64,000 bases of DNA, taken from contig JALMQS010000890.1 of the NCBI GenBank assembly GCA_024734495.1, positions 1,054,001-1,118,000 on the forward strand. The letters are read 5' to 3'. The stretch's first letter is position 1; the number at the start of each line of letters is the position of its first letter. Positions 1 through 11,975 of the stretch are shown here, one piece after another. The notes beneath the pieces were generated by a model that worked only from the letters and a program-made list of their open reading frames with translations, ran no database searches and had not been told where the DNA came from. This DNA is from Forficula auricularia (Eukaryota; Arthropoda; Insecta; Dermaptera; Forficulidae). The position numbers and the translations under genes were made by a program.

Positions 1-1995
1 TTGTGAAAAATTTAGATTTTGTAATATTCTAAAAGAAATCTCATCTTATTTAATTACCTTCGATCAATATTTTAGTAGCTAGAGAGAATTTGAATATCAA
101 AATTAAATACTTTTTTCCTGAGAAAATTAGTCATTATTTTACAAAAATAAAAACGGTTTTACATAAAGGGTTCACTTAGTATGAACTCAGCCGGCTGACC
201 CCCCCGTCCCCCTAGGAAAACTCCATACCTAAGACAATTATAACGACTTTTATTAATAGGTTCTTTAAATTTCTAACACAAAAAGTTTATATGAGTAGAA
301 TGTCTAAAATCAATAGTTTTCGAGATAATAGGAATGTAAATACGATATTTTTCAATACAAATATTATAAATATCAAAATTTGGAAATTGGTTAATGAGTC
401 TGATTTCAATAATAATTTTCACCTTTATACACCCTTTAGCTAAAACCGTTTTTACAGAAAAAATTCTTAAACATTGAAAATCCTTACTAGTTACTTAAAT
501 ATAGATCAGAGCTAATTATACATAAAAACTTTATTTTAGGAAATTGAATTATCAAAATGTTTCTTCGATAGAGTTTTTTTATATGTAGAATATTTAGGGC
601 ACTATAGCAGTATTTATCTAACTTTCCACTTTAATTTCACCATTAGTACCTAACCCTTTGAGGTACACAAATTTATAAAATCATCTTTATTAAAGAAGAT
701 TTAATTTTCAACTGAAAAGTTCATATGAGTCAAAAGTCTAAAATCAATATTTTACGAGTTAAAAGATATTTTACATAGAGTGAATGGACTTGAATCAATA
801 ACAAATATCTCTGATCGGGCAACGCACTTTCTCGATATAACAAACCAAAAGAATTATAAATTAGAAAGAAATCGATATTATTTTATCGATTTCATCTATC
901 TGGAGGTTCATTGTACCTTTTTAATATAAGAAAATAGTATTTTGATTAAGAATTTTGTAATTTAAAAGAAATTGTATGAAAAGATTCAATTTCTTCTCTC
1001 CGGGAGCGAATCAACTTGAAATACCAACAAGTTTTATTTTTTTTCTCATTAGATATTTATTCAAATTTAATGAAATTTCATATCTGTGTGTTAATAACTT
1101 TTATCTATTATTTAAAGTCATTTTTATTAAGATATTTGAATTTTAATAGGTAGTTTAATTGAAATCCAATTTGAAAAAACGCTAATAACTCCATTGAAAT
1201 TTTTTTTTTAAATATGAAACTAATAGATATTATAAAACAATTAATTATTAATAATTTAATTCTATTTTGAACGAAATCCGTTCAGTACTTTTTGAGAAAA
1301 AGGTCAAAAACCACCTGAGCCGTCTATGAAAGGCCGTTTTAGAAACATTTTAAAATTTCACCTCCATGTCACAGGTCAATGTTTCGTTTCATATGACTTT
1401 TTAACTTTTTCCAAAGACATCTCGTGCTTTCAAAAAACATCGTTTTTTGACGGTTCAGATGGTTTTTGACCATTTTCTCAAAAAGTACTTAATTGATTTC
1501 GTTCAAAATTGAATTGAATTATTAATAATTGATTGTTTTATCATATCTATTAATTTCATATTTTTGAAAAAAATTTCAACGGAGTTATTAGCGTTTTTTC
1601 AAATTGGACTTCAAATAAACTACCCTTTAAAATGCAAATTTTCTAATAATAATTATTTGATATAAAAGATAAATGGGAATACCCATAGATATGAAATTTC
1701 ATTAAATTTGAATAAATATCTAATGAGAAAAAAAGAAAACTTGTTGGTATTTCAAGTTGATTCGCTTCCGGAGAGAAGAAATTGAATCTTTTCATACAAT
1801 TTCTTTTAAACTACAAAATTCTTAATCAAAATACTATTTTCTTATATTAAAAAGGTACAATGAACCTCCAGATAGATGAAATCGATAAAATAAGATCGAT
1901 TTCATTCTCACTTATAATTCGTTTGGTCTTTTATATCGAGAGGATGTTAGAGACACATTATTTGTTAATGATTAATCAAGTCAATTCACTTTACA
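1..1995. repeat. Foldback element with very long inverted repeats, copy 1
   Basis: The left arm (about 1-1370) and right arm (about 1400-1995) are inverted copies meeting near 1390. For example, the stretch at 960-1075 returns reverse-complemented at 1700-1830. The left arm reaches further out than the right arm. Its outer part (120-780) has its counterpart in the right arm of copy 2 (9380-9972), so the right arm here is truncated. The short ORF in the right arm (1860-2054) is not a gene. No transposase is visible, so it is non-autonomous. The left terminus may lie outside the window. Confidence 0.8.
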
Positions 1996-2094
1996 ATATT
2001 GGAATATCTTTTAACATATTAAAATGTAATATATTTAAATATACGATAATGTAATGTAATAAAATAATTAAGAATACCATTATATTTGAATCAA

Positions 2095-2245
2095 TTCAAG
2101 CATCACTGGGCATGGCAAACCTCCGGGTCCTTCCAGCCCATAAAATCCCCTCTTCTTCTTTTCACGAAGGAGGGGCCAACCCAGGCCTTTAGGGGATGCA
2201 CCTCTTTGGAGTAACTCCTTCTCTCTCCAATTTATTAAAAAAATA
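2095..2245 (+). mobile_element. LINE 3'-end fragment (ORF2 tail and 3' UTR)
   Basis: This shares its sequence with 45425-45540, including a block that reads in frame as ...PAHKI..SSFH.GGANPGL followed by a stop, then a pyrimidine-rich 3' UTR. The longer copy at 45.3 kb places it at the C-terminal end of a LINE reverse transcriptase ORF. It is 5'-truncated and dead. Confidence 0.6.
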
Positions 2246-2644
2246 AAAATATTTATTTTTACGCAACCTCATTTTTAGCCGTTAGTGTTGGAATAAATAT
2301 ATAGAGCATAATTAAGCTGATTGCGCCCTTTGAGAGTTGTGCTCTTGTTGCCTGGCCGGCCCTAGCTGATAGATATTTATTAAGTGCAATTTCTCTAGAT
2401 TTCAGTCATTAAGTGATTAGATGGTTGCAACTCCCCCGGGGTACAATACAAAGAAAATCTGTGGCTTGATTAATATTCCTTTGTGTTATCTGAATAGACC
2501 GATTGGTTGAGGGTTAAAATGGAACGCAAACATAGCTAGCTTTAAATTATTGAATCGCTGTAATCGCCCCAAGTAAACCGTATATTATACATTTATAATC
2601 ATATCTATTAATACATTATCATTTTAAAAACTAATATTTGATTA
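2246..2644. other. No recognisable feature
   Basis: AT-rich sequence with no ORF of note. I see no repeat partner elsewhere in the window. Confidence 0.4.
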
Positions 2645-3216
2645 GTGTACACTAGGGTGGTCCTTATTTTGGTATTTTCGAATTTTTAACATGTGCCCCA
2701 GACCGATGTAAGTTTCCCATCTAAATCTAGGTGTTTTTGGCATTGAACGATCAATTTCTTATTGAGCCAAAGTAATGGTTCAAAAAATTTGAAACTCTCT
2801 AGACTTTATCCTTATATTAGTAGCTATCCTTCAGAATTTTTACCGATTTTTAACTATTACAATTTTCGAGTTTATAACTTACTAATACTGAGATATAACA
2901 GTATTTTATCTGGCTGTAACTTCAAAATTATAATATCTAAAAATCTGTGATAATTCGGAATGATAGCTACTATTATAAGCCTTCATAGTTTCAAATTTTT
3001 TGAATCATTACTTTGGCCGGAATAAAAATTGATCTTTCAGTGCCAAAAACCCCATGTTATTTAGATGGGAAACTTACATTTCTGTGGCGCGGAAGTTAAA
3101 ACGGATATAGAAACTTGAAACTGGGGATAGTTTTTTTTATTTATTTTGAACCATATGAGTCTCTGGCAGCATAAAAATTCGAAAATACCCAAGGTAAGGA
3201 CCACACTAGTGTACAC
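2645..3216. mobile_element. hAT-like MITE with 8-bp TSD
   Basis: The element occupies 2653-3208. It is flanked by a perfect 8-bp direct repeat GTGTACAC (2645-2652 and 3209-3216). The termini are TAGGGTGGTCC and the inverse of TAGTGTGGTCC, and homology between the arms runs about 40 bp inward. An inner inverted repeat (about 2768-2800 against 2985-3015) makes a long foldback. An 8-bp TSD with YAGNG-type ends is the hAT signature. There is no transposase, so it is non-autonomous. The ORFs inside and across it are chance. Confidence 0.75.
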
Positions 3217-3700
3217 ACAATAAAGAGAAATAAAGACAGGACACAAGAGCGTTGTTAATCCAGAATGGGAAAAAGGGAAAAAGTTCTGCCTTTCGTACAA
3301 AATAGTAAATATTGTCATGTTATTTGTAAAATATTAAGCAAAGAAAGGTAAAAATACAATTTTTTTTTTATAATAATTATTACCTAATTGTTTTTTCAGG
3401 ATACAGTCCAGTTAATAAATAATAATTTTGAATTCGACTAAAAATAATTAATTACAATTGATTCCTGTTTTCCACTATCAATCAATCTCGCGATTTAGCG
3501 AAGCTTTTGTTTCAACTTTTCTGTTATGTAATTATTACTAATTAGTGATGCGGGTCATTAATGCATATTAATAAACGCATTATGTGTCCAGTCACTCAAC
3601 TCTATAAATTTTTCTAATTTAATATTAACTTTAATTTAAAAAAAAATTTCCTTTTTGGATGTTTTTTTAATCATAATATTATTTAATTTACTTACAAAAA
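3217..3700. other. No recognisable feature
   Basis: AT-rich DNA with poly-A/T runs. No coding or repeat structure that I can support. Confidence 0.35.
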
Positions 3701-3704
3701 TATT

Positions 3705-3850
3705 AAGGGGCCGTCCATAAATTACGACACCCGAATTTAAGATTTTTAAACCCCTCCCCCTGTGTTACATTCTGACATTCTGTCACATTTTCATTGACCA
3801 TTCTCTCTGTATTGTGATGTCAAACTATCACCTTTATAGTTTATAATTTA
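3705..3850. repeat. MITE fragment (GGGGCCGTCC-ATAAATTACG end)
   Basis: The start at 3708 matches, in inverse orientation, the end of the segment at 47620-47745, which also ends in a C-rich tract next to an ATAAATTACG-like terminus. Only one end is visible here, so it is a fragment of a DNA-transposon-like repeat. Confidence 0.5.
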
Positions 3851-3894
3851 ATAATTGTAGAAATGGGTTTATTTATTTGAAATTTTTTTTAATT

Positions 3895-4242
3895 TTAGGT
3901 AGAGAGAGGTCATACCATCCTTGTTAAGGTTTTGACCAGGTTTCCTTAACAACTTATGGCAAATGCCGGGATGGCTAATGCTTCGTTTGCTCCTGGTATC
4001 GGGTTTTTGCGCGGAATTTTTAAATTACTTTTTGTCTTTTGATGGAAATCTATGGTCATGTTATTTGTTAATGAGCATACTTTCTATTTTTTTTCTTTTT
4101 TTTTGTAATTAATTTGTATTGATGTTTGTTAATGTATTGTAGCTTGTATTGATGTTTGGAGGACCTAGCCACCGAGGACTTGTGCCTCTAAGCAGGTCGA
4201 GGAATAAAGATTTATTTATTTATTTATTTATTTAATGTTTGT
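3895..4242 (+). mobile_element. LINE 3' UTR fragment ending in (TTTA)n
   Basis: Homologous to the minus-strand copies at 50785-51110 and 63420-63655. It ends at 4200-4240 in AATAAA followed by tandem TTTA units, which marks a non-LTR retrotransposon 3' terminus. The 50.8-kb copy continues upstream into an ORF2 C-terminus, identifying the family as a LINE. This copy is 5'-truncated and non-coding. Confidence 0.7.
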
Positions 4243-4342
4243 TGCTAAAAATTGCTTGCTTACAATTTTTTGTCTAGATTTATTTTACCAACATTTCTAG
4301 GTTGGTATAATAATAATAACATGAAATCTAAAAAATATATTT

Positions 4343-4482
4343 GAAAATGGAAACTTACATTGCTCTGGAGCAAAAAATTGAGATATGGACTTGAAACTTG
4401 GGAGATATTTTTTTAATTTATTTTGAACCATATGAACTTGGGGTAGCATAAAAATTCGAAAATACCCAAAATAAGGACCACC
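4343..4482. mobile_element. Truncated copy of the 2.65-kb hAT-like MITE
   Basis: This repeats the right part of the 2653-3208 element: the GGAAACTTACAT block, then the AAAATTCGAAAATACCC block, ending at GGACCACCC. The left half is missing. Confidence 0.7.
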
Positions 4483-4797
4483 CAAATGGACGCACCCTTT
4501 TTCAACAAGTGGACTTATTCGTTATTCAAAAAAATGTTCATAAGTACAAAAAAACTTCACCCACTAATACACATCATGCACTAAGTGGATTAATTAATTC
4601 CTCATTGTTAACGCATCTCGGGATTTGAATTTTACTGGATTTTAAGAAGCCCAAATTTATATCTTATATTTATTCAAGCATCACAACACTCTGAGGTATA
4701 TGAGTCAAACCATTGACCAGGATGTAGTTGTCGGTTGCCACAGGGTGCTTCTCCCATAAGAAATGAAAGAAATCTTTCTGTTTTTGGTTCTTAATGT

Positions 4798-4850
4798 TTT
4801 ATTCAGGAGACGTTTCGACAAGTATGCCTTGTCAAAATCAGTCTGTAGAG
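4798..4850 (-). ncRNA. Decayed hammerhead ribozyme
   Basis: Inverted partner of the 5.0-kb site. Stem II (GACAAG/CUUGUC) and GAA-ACGU-C are intact. However, the CUGAUGA box reads CUGAUUU, losing both G8 and A9, so it should be inactive. Confidence 0.65.
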
Positions 4851-5007
4851 TAGATACAAAAACAAGGAGCATGAGTATATGTAATATTAAAAATGACATT
4901 TTAACATAGAGTAGATAGGGAAAGGGTGGGGGATATGATCATTATTTTATTTTTTTTCATTGAAGGCCTTTCACCATCTTGATGAAAAACTCCTTGTTTT
5001 TGTATCT

Positions 5008-5062
5008 ACTTTATAGACTGATGATGACAAGGCATGCTTGTCGAAACGTCTCCTGAATAAAA
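5008..5062 (+). ncRNA. Hammerhead ribozyme, small Penelope type, intact core
   Basis: CUGAUGA at 5018-5024 is followed by one extra U, then a 6-bp stem II (GACAAG, loop GCAUG, CUUGUC), GAA at 5043-5045, the palindrome ACGU (helix III) and C at 5050 as the cleavage nucleotide (GUC). A short helix I can form between GA before the core and UC after it, with an outer UUUAU/AUAAA pairing. It should cleave just after 5050 if transcribed. Cleavage as a dimer is likely because helix III is only the self-complementary ACGU. Confidence 0.75.
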
Positions 5063-5192
5063 TACTAAGAACCAAAAACAGAAAGATTTCTTTCATTTCT
5101 TGTGGGAGATGTGCCCTGTGGCGGCCGACAACTAGATCCTGGTCAATGGTTTGACTCATATACCTCAGAGTGTTGTGATGCTAGAATATTTA

Positions 5193-5984
5193 AACGAGTC
5201 ATTGTCAGTTTAGTACAATTTTATCATACTGAAAAATAAATTATATTTAGTTTACGAACTAGAGGGATCTCACAAAAACATTAATAGGATCTCGTTTTAC
5301 TTTTGAACCCATCCCTAAAAATAAGTAATACGTAAAAAAGAGATTAGAAATCATGACAAGTAAATTCCAGCAACTACAGTTTGTAAACCACTGATTTAAT
5401 GCCGGAGTGTTTGCGGTTCCTTCAAACACCCAATCAATCTATTCGGGCAAAACAAAGCAACATTACTCAGACCATGGATTTTCTTTGTATTGTACATCAA
5501 AACCCCCTCCCCCTATTACTGAAATCTATTGAAAGATTACTTAATCACTCATTCATTAATTCTCTTTTCATCCGGTTGCTAATTTAATTACAAACGAGAG
5601 ATTCAAGTAAAGAAATTAATCCTTCCCTTTTGTACTTCTCTCTGTGTCTTTTATTAATTCGGCGGAATAGAGAGACATACTTGCAAAGCTGATGGTTTCG
5701 TATTATAGAGAGCGCTTCTGCTGGCCCAGATCTTTTGTCCCCTTGTACTGGCTGTTCTAATTACGCTCAATTGGTTTTAATTTCGAAATAATATTCAGAT
5801 ATAAAATATTATCAGTTGAATTGAGAATGTACGGAATACAAAACGTGACCCATTCAACATGTGGTCGATTAAAAGAAAAGTTCATTTTTTTTTTGTTAAA
5901 TTCTGGAATTATCGATTCTTTAAATATTTTTATTATTTAATAATATAATGTATTAGTAGAAATTGATTCAAAAATGTGAGTTTT
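5193..5984. other. No recognisable feature
   Basis: AT-rich sequence. The short ORF at 5399-5587 has no recognisable domain or coding signature. No repeats were identified. Confidence 0.35.
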
Positions 5985-6065
5985 AATGGGAATTAAGGAC
6001 AAGTTTTTGTGTGATTTATTTATTTTTTCACCAACTTTTCCGACTTCTCCAGGGTTTCAAATAGT
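5985..6065 (-). ncRNA. Hammerhead element relic (same family as 35.1 kb)
   Basis: The flank at 5985-6020 matches 35045-35080, and the following segment is a mutated form of the 35.1-kb hammerhead. The core reads CUGGAGA, and the GAA-ACGU part is disrupted. Probably inactive. Confidence 0.55.
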
Positions 6066-6119
6066 TACATCACACATTTATCTAAAATACATAATTTTTC
6101 TTTATCTCTGTTACCAATA

Positions 6120-6514
6120 AGGGAGAGACCCTAAATTACGTGAGGCGTTTAGTGGGGGAGGGGGGGGCGGGTCGAGCCGAATCTCACTCAATCTCACGTG
6201 GTGGAGAGGGGGTCTCGGAAAATATCACGTATTTTTTTCCGCAAGAAACAGAGTAAAATTCCGAGCAAACTGGCTTAAATTAAGTAATAATAATAGCAAT
6301 AATTCTAGTCTTAAATAGTCTTAAATAAAATTAATTAAGTAAATTATGTTTTTAAATAAAAACAACGCAATCAAGCACAGATTAACATATTTACACTAAA
6401 AAATCTCACGTGAGATTAGAGGGTGAAGGAGGGGGTAGAATCTCACATCTCACCAAGGGAGGAGGGGGTCGAAAAATCGCCAAAATTGCCTCACGTAATT
6501 TAGGGACGCTCCCT
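6120..6514. mobile_element. MITE with about 28-bp terminal inverted repeats
   Basis: The left end AGGGAGAGACCC-TAAATTACG and the right end, read inverted as AGGGAGCGTCCC-TAAATTACG, match over about 28 bp with few differences. CACGTGAG-like motifs recur inside, with G-rich runs near both ends (6150-6180, 6420-6470). There is no ORF. The superfamily is uncertain: flanks ACCAATA and AACAATA could be an imperfect 7-bp TSD. Confidence 0.65.
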
Positions 6515-6909
6515 AACAATAGAAATTAAAAAATTCAAAAAATTCGGTACCTTCAATCAGACAAACAGTTTGAAAAACAATACAAACAGAATCAGACAAC
6601 ACAGTTTTAGAACAATAGAATGGAAGCATTTTACTTATCCATTTTTACACATAGAAATATCAAATTCAAATAAAATCAGAATTCGGACTTTCATACAAAG
6701 AGTCAGAAAAATAGTAAGCTTTTAATAATAATTTTTCTCCACTTTTCAGCCATTTTTAGTTTACGAATAAAATAATGTAAAAAATTAATTCAATTGACTT
6801 CCCCCGACTGCCTGGTGAATTTTTCCTGGCGACTGGACCAATGGAAATTCCTATTTTGCTATTAAAGATTCAAATATAATATTTTTTATTTTCACATTTA
6901 TATTCTATA
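6515..6909. other. No recognisable feature
   Basis: AT-rich spacer. No gene or repeat structure that I can support. Confidence 0.35.
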
Positions 6910-7044
6910 GAATATAATGTGTTGAAGGAGACAATAAAAGAATGTGTCTTCTGTGAATTATAAATTTTATTTATTTAATGTCTCCTTCAATATATAAAAA
7001 TTCTGGTACTCCTGGCAGAAAAATTTTCAATTGAATATAATGTG
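6910..7044. mobile_element. Short hammerhead-family element with perfect 12-bp TSD, ribozyme lost
   Basis: Element 6922-7032 is flanked by GAATATAATGTG (6910-6921 and 7033-7044). It begins GAAGGAGACAATAAAAGA and carries the inverse of that block near its right end, followed by the full 3' terminus CTGG-TACTCC-TGGCAG...TTTCAATT. It matches 25237-25452 and 54755-55015 but lacks the central part with the ribozyme. Left arm truncated, right arm complete. Confidence 0.8.
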
Positions 7045-7899
7045 AATTATTGAGATGGCCTACTTGGCTCCTGACTCTTTGAGAGCTTGTATCTAAGAGA
7101 TGAAAAAAAAATTAATTTCATTATGTAATTGGATGGATGGAATCAATGCCCTTAATAGTTTGAAACCAGAAGTAGGACATAAAACCGGATAGTGTGGTCC
7201 CCAGAGACCAAAAAGTGACCAAAAATAAATAAATAAATGTATTTAGGGTTAATACAAAATAAAAACAGATATGACATTTTGATATAGCCGTGACGATATA
7301 CCATGGTATATTCTCTATAGTCTATATCATGTAAGGAAAAAGATACACCGCCTAAAGAAAATATATTTAGAATATTTGCAGATAAAAGATCAGCGGCAAG
7401 AAGAATAATGGTTTGGTCTTATAATGTCACTTTTCAGAGCAACGACATTGGCTCGCATTTTCATGTGATTTTAAATTCGTAGCTATCGACCATTTTTTAG
7501 AATACATTTGTCTCTTATTGCTTTTTATTATATAATAGTAAATTTATTTATTCAATACTAATAAGATAATATTTGTTTTCCGAGTCTTGAGACCCTGGAA
7601 CGAGAGTTTCTTACCACGAGTACTGTTTTCGTATATTTTATTTAACTATATTATTAAATTTGAGTAAATGAAAAGATTAATTTATTCCACAATTATAGAC
7701 CACCAGTGGTGAATTCATAATAATTAATAATCTGAAATAAAATCATATTCCAAAAAGCTTCTCTCAATTAGAATATTAAAAATAAGAAAGAGATATTATT
7801 TTATCGATTTCATTTATCTGGAGATGTGAATACTTTGCTTTTATAAAATTTGTATTAACCCTATTAATTATTTATTTAAAACTAATAATATGATATTTG
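7045..7899. other. No recognisable feature
   Basis: AT-rich DNA. No supported gene, and no clear repeat partner apart from weak resemblance to the adjoining foldback element near 7780-7830. Confidence 0.35.
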
Positions 7900-9972
7900 T
7901 TCTGCTTTCTGAATCATATATCGTACATTGAAATATATTAAATTATAATGTAAAAAGATATCTGTACGAGAGAGCAGTATTTTTCTAAATTTCCACACAA
8001 ATTTCACCAAAAGTATCTAACCCTTTGAGGTAGACCTTTATTAATGAAGATTTAATATCTAATAGAAAAGTAAATATGATTGATATGTGCAAAATCAATA
8101 GTTTACGAGTTAAAAGATATTGCAATATTGTAGAGTGAATGAACTTGAATCAATAAGAAATGTGTCTCTGATTGGGCGACACATTCTCTCTAGATAACAG
8201 ACGAAATAATTAAAATTGAGAAAGAAATCGATCTTATTTTTTTCGATTTCATCTATCTGGAGGTTCACTGTACCTTTTTAATATAAGAAAATAGCATTAG
8301 GATTAAGAATTTTGTTATTTAAAAGAAATTGTATGAAAAGATTCAATTTCTTCTCTACGGGAGCGAATCAACTAGAAATGGCAAAATCTTTTATTTTTTT
8401 TCTCATTAGATATTTATTCAAATCTATTGAAATTTCATACCTGCGTGTTATTTTCATTTATCTTTTAAATCAAATAATTTTATTAGGAAATTTGAATTTT
8501 AAAGGGTAGTTTATTTGAAGTCTAATTTGAAAAAACGCTAATAACTCAGTTGAATTTTTTTTATAAATATGAAATTAATATATAATGTAAAACAATTAAT
8601 TATTAATAATATAATTCAATTTTCAACGAAATCGATTCAGTACTTTTTGAGAAAATCGTCAAAAACCCCGAAAACCGTCTATGAAAGTCCGTTTTAGAAA
8701 CATTTTTAGAATTCACCACCATGTCACAAGTCAATGTTTTGTTTCATATGACTTTTTCAATTTTTTTAAAGAGATCGCGTGCTTTCAAAAAACATCCTTT
8801 TTTAGACGGCTCAGATGGTTTTTGACCATTTTCTCAAAAAGTACTCAATCGATTTCGTTGAAAATTGAATTAAATTATTAATAATAAATTGTTTTATAAG
8901 ATCTATCAATTTCATATTTTTTAAAAAAAATTTCAACGGAGTTATTAGCATTTTTTCAAATTGGACTTCAAATAAACTACCTTTTAAAGTGCAAATTTTC
9001 TATTAATAATTATTTGATATAAAAAATAAATAAGAATAACAAACAGATATGAAATTTCAATAGACTAGAATAAATATCTAATGAGAAAAAATAAAACTTT
9101 TTCCCATTTCTAGTTGATTCCCTCCCGGAGAGAAGAAATTGAATTTTTTCATTCAATTTCTTTAAACTACAAAATTCAATCAAAATGCTATTTTCTTATA
9201 TTAAAAAGATACAATGAATCTCCGGATAGTTGAAATAGATCAAATAAGATCGATTTATTTCTAATTTCTAATTCTTTTGGTCTGTGTATCGGGAGAATGC
9301 GTCGCCCGATCAGAGACATTTATTATGATTCAAGTCCATTCGCACTTCATAAAATATTCGAATTTCTTTTAACTCGTAAACTATTGATTTTAGACTTTTC
9401 ACTATGAACTTTTCTGTTGGAAATTAAATCTTCTTTAATAACGATCATTATATAAATTTGTGTACCTGTAGGGTTAGCTACTGATGGTGAAATTTGAGTG
9501 GAACGTTAGATAAATATTGCTCTAGTGCCCTAAAATATTCTATATATAAAAAACTCTACAGAAGAAACATTTTGATAATTTAATTTGCCAAAAGAAAGCT
9601 TATATATATTATAATTAGCTTTGGTCAATATTTAAGTAATTAGTAACGATTTTCATTGTTTAAGAATTTTTTCTGTCAAAACGATTTTAGCTAAAATGTG
9701 TCCCATAGTATCAAGGTGGATCAGTGTCATTAACCAAATTCAAAATTATGTGAATCAAAATATAATCTCGCGAAGTCATTGGGCTATAATATTTTTATTG
9801 AAAAATATTTACATTAACTCGTAAGCCATTGATTTTAGACATTTCTTTTATAAATTTAAAGTACTTTAATAGAGATCCGTGGCTTAGTTAGGAAGTTTTC
9901 CTAGGGGGCGTGAGGGTAGCCAGCTACTAAGGGAACCCTTTATCTAAAACCGTTTTTATTTTTGTAAAAAAT
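7900..9972. repeat. Foldback element, copy 2
   Basis: The arms meet near 8740. The left arm (about 7900-8735) and right arm (about 8745-9972) are inverted copies of each other and match copy 1 (1-1995). The right arm is complete out to about 9972, where a SINE abuts it. Comparing the copies gives arms of roughly 1.2-1.3 kb. ORFs at 8312-8509 and 8681-8881 are shadows. No transposase is present. Confidence 0.8.
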
Positions 9973-9975
9973 AAG

Positions 9976-10085
9976 GGATCAGTAGCTTAGTAAATATAGG
10001 AGCTAAAGCTCTTATGACAAAGCATTGCAGTACACAAAGATCCCGGGTCCGAGCCCCGGCTGATCCTTTTGTCTGTAATAAAAAT
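9976..10085 (+). mobile_element. tRNA-derived SINE, copy A
   Basis: A 91-nt tRNA-like head (9976-10066) has a 7-bp acceptor stem (GGATCAG with CTGATCC), an A-box-like TAGCTTAGTAAATATAGG and a B-box-like GGTCCGAGCC. The tail TTTTGTCTGTAATAAAA follows. An inverted second copy lies at 12328-12421. The D and anticodon arms do not fold convincingly, so I read it as a SINE head rather than a working tRNA. Confidence 0.7.
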
Positions 10086-10119
10086 AATATTTTCTTCGTT
10101 CTCTAAATAAAATAAAATA

Positions 10120-10312
10120 TTTCATGGATATGAAATTTCAATAAATTTGATTGGATGTGTGATGAGGAAAAAAATAAACCCTTTTCTCATTACTAGACGA
10201 CTCGCTGCTCCAGTGAACGAATTGAATATTTTATAACATTTCATTTAAACTACAAAATTCTTAATTGAGATTCTATTTTCTTATATTATAATGATTACGT
10301 GTACCTTCACAT
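10120..10312. repeat. Fragment of the foldback element (third copy)
   Basis: Resembles the right-arm segment at 1690-1870: the GAAATTTCA, TAATGAG-like, AAACTACAAAATTCTTAAT and TTTCTTATATTA blocks occur in order with many substitutions. Apparently an older insertion or separated piece of copy 2. Confidence 0.6.
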
Positions 10313-11134
10313 AGTTTATATAATATAAAATGCTTAAAAGCTTTTTTAGAGGCACAAGCTGTAATTGAAACAAGGGTTAAATTTAAGCTTTGTAAAGTTG
10401 GAGGATTCAGTGTTTTTTTTCCTCATTTGCATTGTCTTGAAAAGGCAAGCTGGCTCAATTCTACCTATATGGTTTCAAAGCCTTTTTTTATAGAATCTCT
10501 TCGTTTTTGATTAATTTCGTTTGTTCTACGATTTGACTCCCTTTTAATGAATCATTCATTGAATCTCTTGACTTTTGTTCCCAATAATATTAATGAACTA
10601 ATTTCTCTTTAGTTTAACAAAATAACAAAGTCTAATTGGAAAGTTGAAACCATTCAAAGGATACGTATATTATAGAATTCAATCTTATAAAAATTCTTCG
10701 AATTTGATTTAACTTAATGTTTGTAAATTAGGCCCGCTGGTTTATTGGGACCTACCCCTCTGCTTACCCCTTACCTGCCACTTGAGTTAATTTATGTATA
10801 ACTTTATTGAGAGTTGAGAGTGATGTAACAGAGAGACCGACAACATTCAAATAATTCCAATTACAAAGTTCATTTCAATCCACGAATTATTCAAGTTTCA
10901 AATTTTCTATTGGATGAATAGAGAAGCTAATTTAATTATTCAGGTATTACAATTAAATTATTGCTTTTGTGATTAAACATGAGAGTATTATTTTCAATTA
11001 TGTAAAATGAATAAAGTAATGGAATGAAATCTGAAGGAATTTTACATTTAAATAATAAAAAAAATTAATTCCTTTTCAAGTCGGTATTATTGCAAACTTT
11101 GTAATCATTAATATGATCCGAATCCTCAAAAGCA
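10313..11134. other. No recognisable feature
   Basis: AT-rich sequence without supported gene or repeat structure. Confidence 0.35.
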
Positions 11135-11870
11135 TCATGGAAAACGCTGGATATCTATAAATCTAAGAGTTTTGTAAAAAAGAAGTCCAAGTAAACAAAA
11201 TTTCCTACAGAATGAGATAGGAATCAAGTTTCTAAGATGAGTAGTTTTCATTTTATGAAGGAAAAACTGCGGTTTTTTGAAACATTGGATCATTTCCTGT
11301 CATGAAAAATGCTGGATATCTATAAATCTAAGAGTTTTAACAAAAAAGTAGTCCAAGTAAACGTTTAAGTGAACAAAATTTCCTACAGAATGAGATTAGA
11401 ATGAAGTTTCTAGGATGATGGATTTTCATTTTATGAAGGAAAAACTGCAATTTTTTGAAACATTGGATCATTTTCTGTCATGAAAAATGCTAGATATCTA
11501 TAAATCTAAGAGTTTTAACAAAAAAGTAGTCCAAGTAAACGTTTAAGTGAACAAAATTTACTACAGAATGAGATAGGAATCAAGTTTCTACGATGAGTGA
11601 TTTTCATTTTATGAAGGAAAAACTGCGATTTTTTGAAACAATGGATCATTTCCTTTCATGGATATCTATAAATCTAAGAATTTTAACAAAAAAGTGATCC
11701 AAGCAAACGTTTAAGTAAATAAAATTTTCTACAGAATGAAATAGGAATCAAGTTTCTTGGATGAATGTTTTTCATTTTATGAAGGAAAATCTGCGATTTT
11801 TTGCAAAAAATTCTAGTTTTTCAAAACTTGAACCTCATTGCGGAACTGGTTACCATTATCCAATTAAGAT
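11135..11870 (+). repeat. Minisatellite, about four units of 165-178 bp
   Basis: The landmark GGATATCTATAAATCTAAGA recurs near 11149, 11313, 11490 (as TAGATATC) and 11660. Each unit continues with AGTCCAAGTAAAC, CTACAGAATGAGA, AAGTTTCTA and TTTTATGAAGGAAAAACTG. Related units appear at 48360-48860, where two are inverted and one direct. It lies within a larger dispersed element. Confidence 0.8.
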
Positions 11871-11975
11871 AAAACTTTGTTTAAATTGTAGTAAATTTAA
11901 CTTAGTTTAAGAATATATAGAGTAGTCTTTGTCGAAAACGTTCCTTCATGGTAAAAATGGGAACGAAGTCGAAAA

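Larger units (their letters stand above)
4668..5192. mobile_element. Head-to-head inverted dimer carrying two hammerhead sites
   Basis: Arms at 4668-4905 and 4972-5192 are inverted copies of about 220 bp. Each holds a hammerhead site pointing outward: decayed on the minus strand near 4820, intact on the plus strand at 5018-5050. The outermost sequence is AGCATCACAAC and its inverse. I could not identify a clean TSD. ORFs in both arms are reading-frame shadows of the repeat. Confidence 0.75.

Noticed and set aside
4705..5159. ORFs in both arms of the 4.7-5.2 kb dimer
   Set aside because: Mirror-image frames of the inverted repeat, interrupted by the ribozyme sequence. Not coding.
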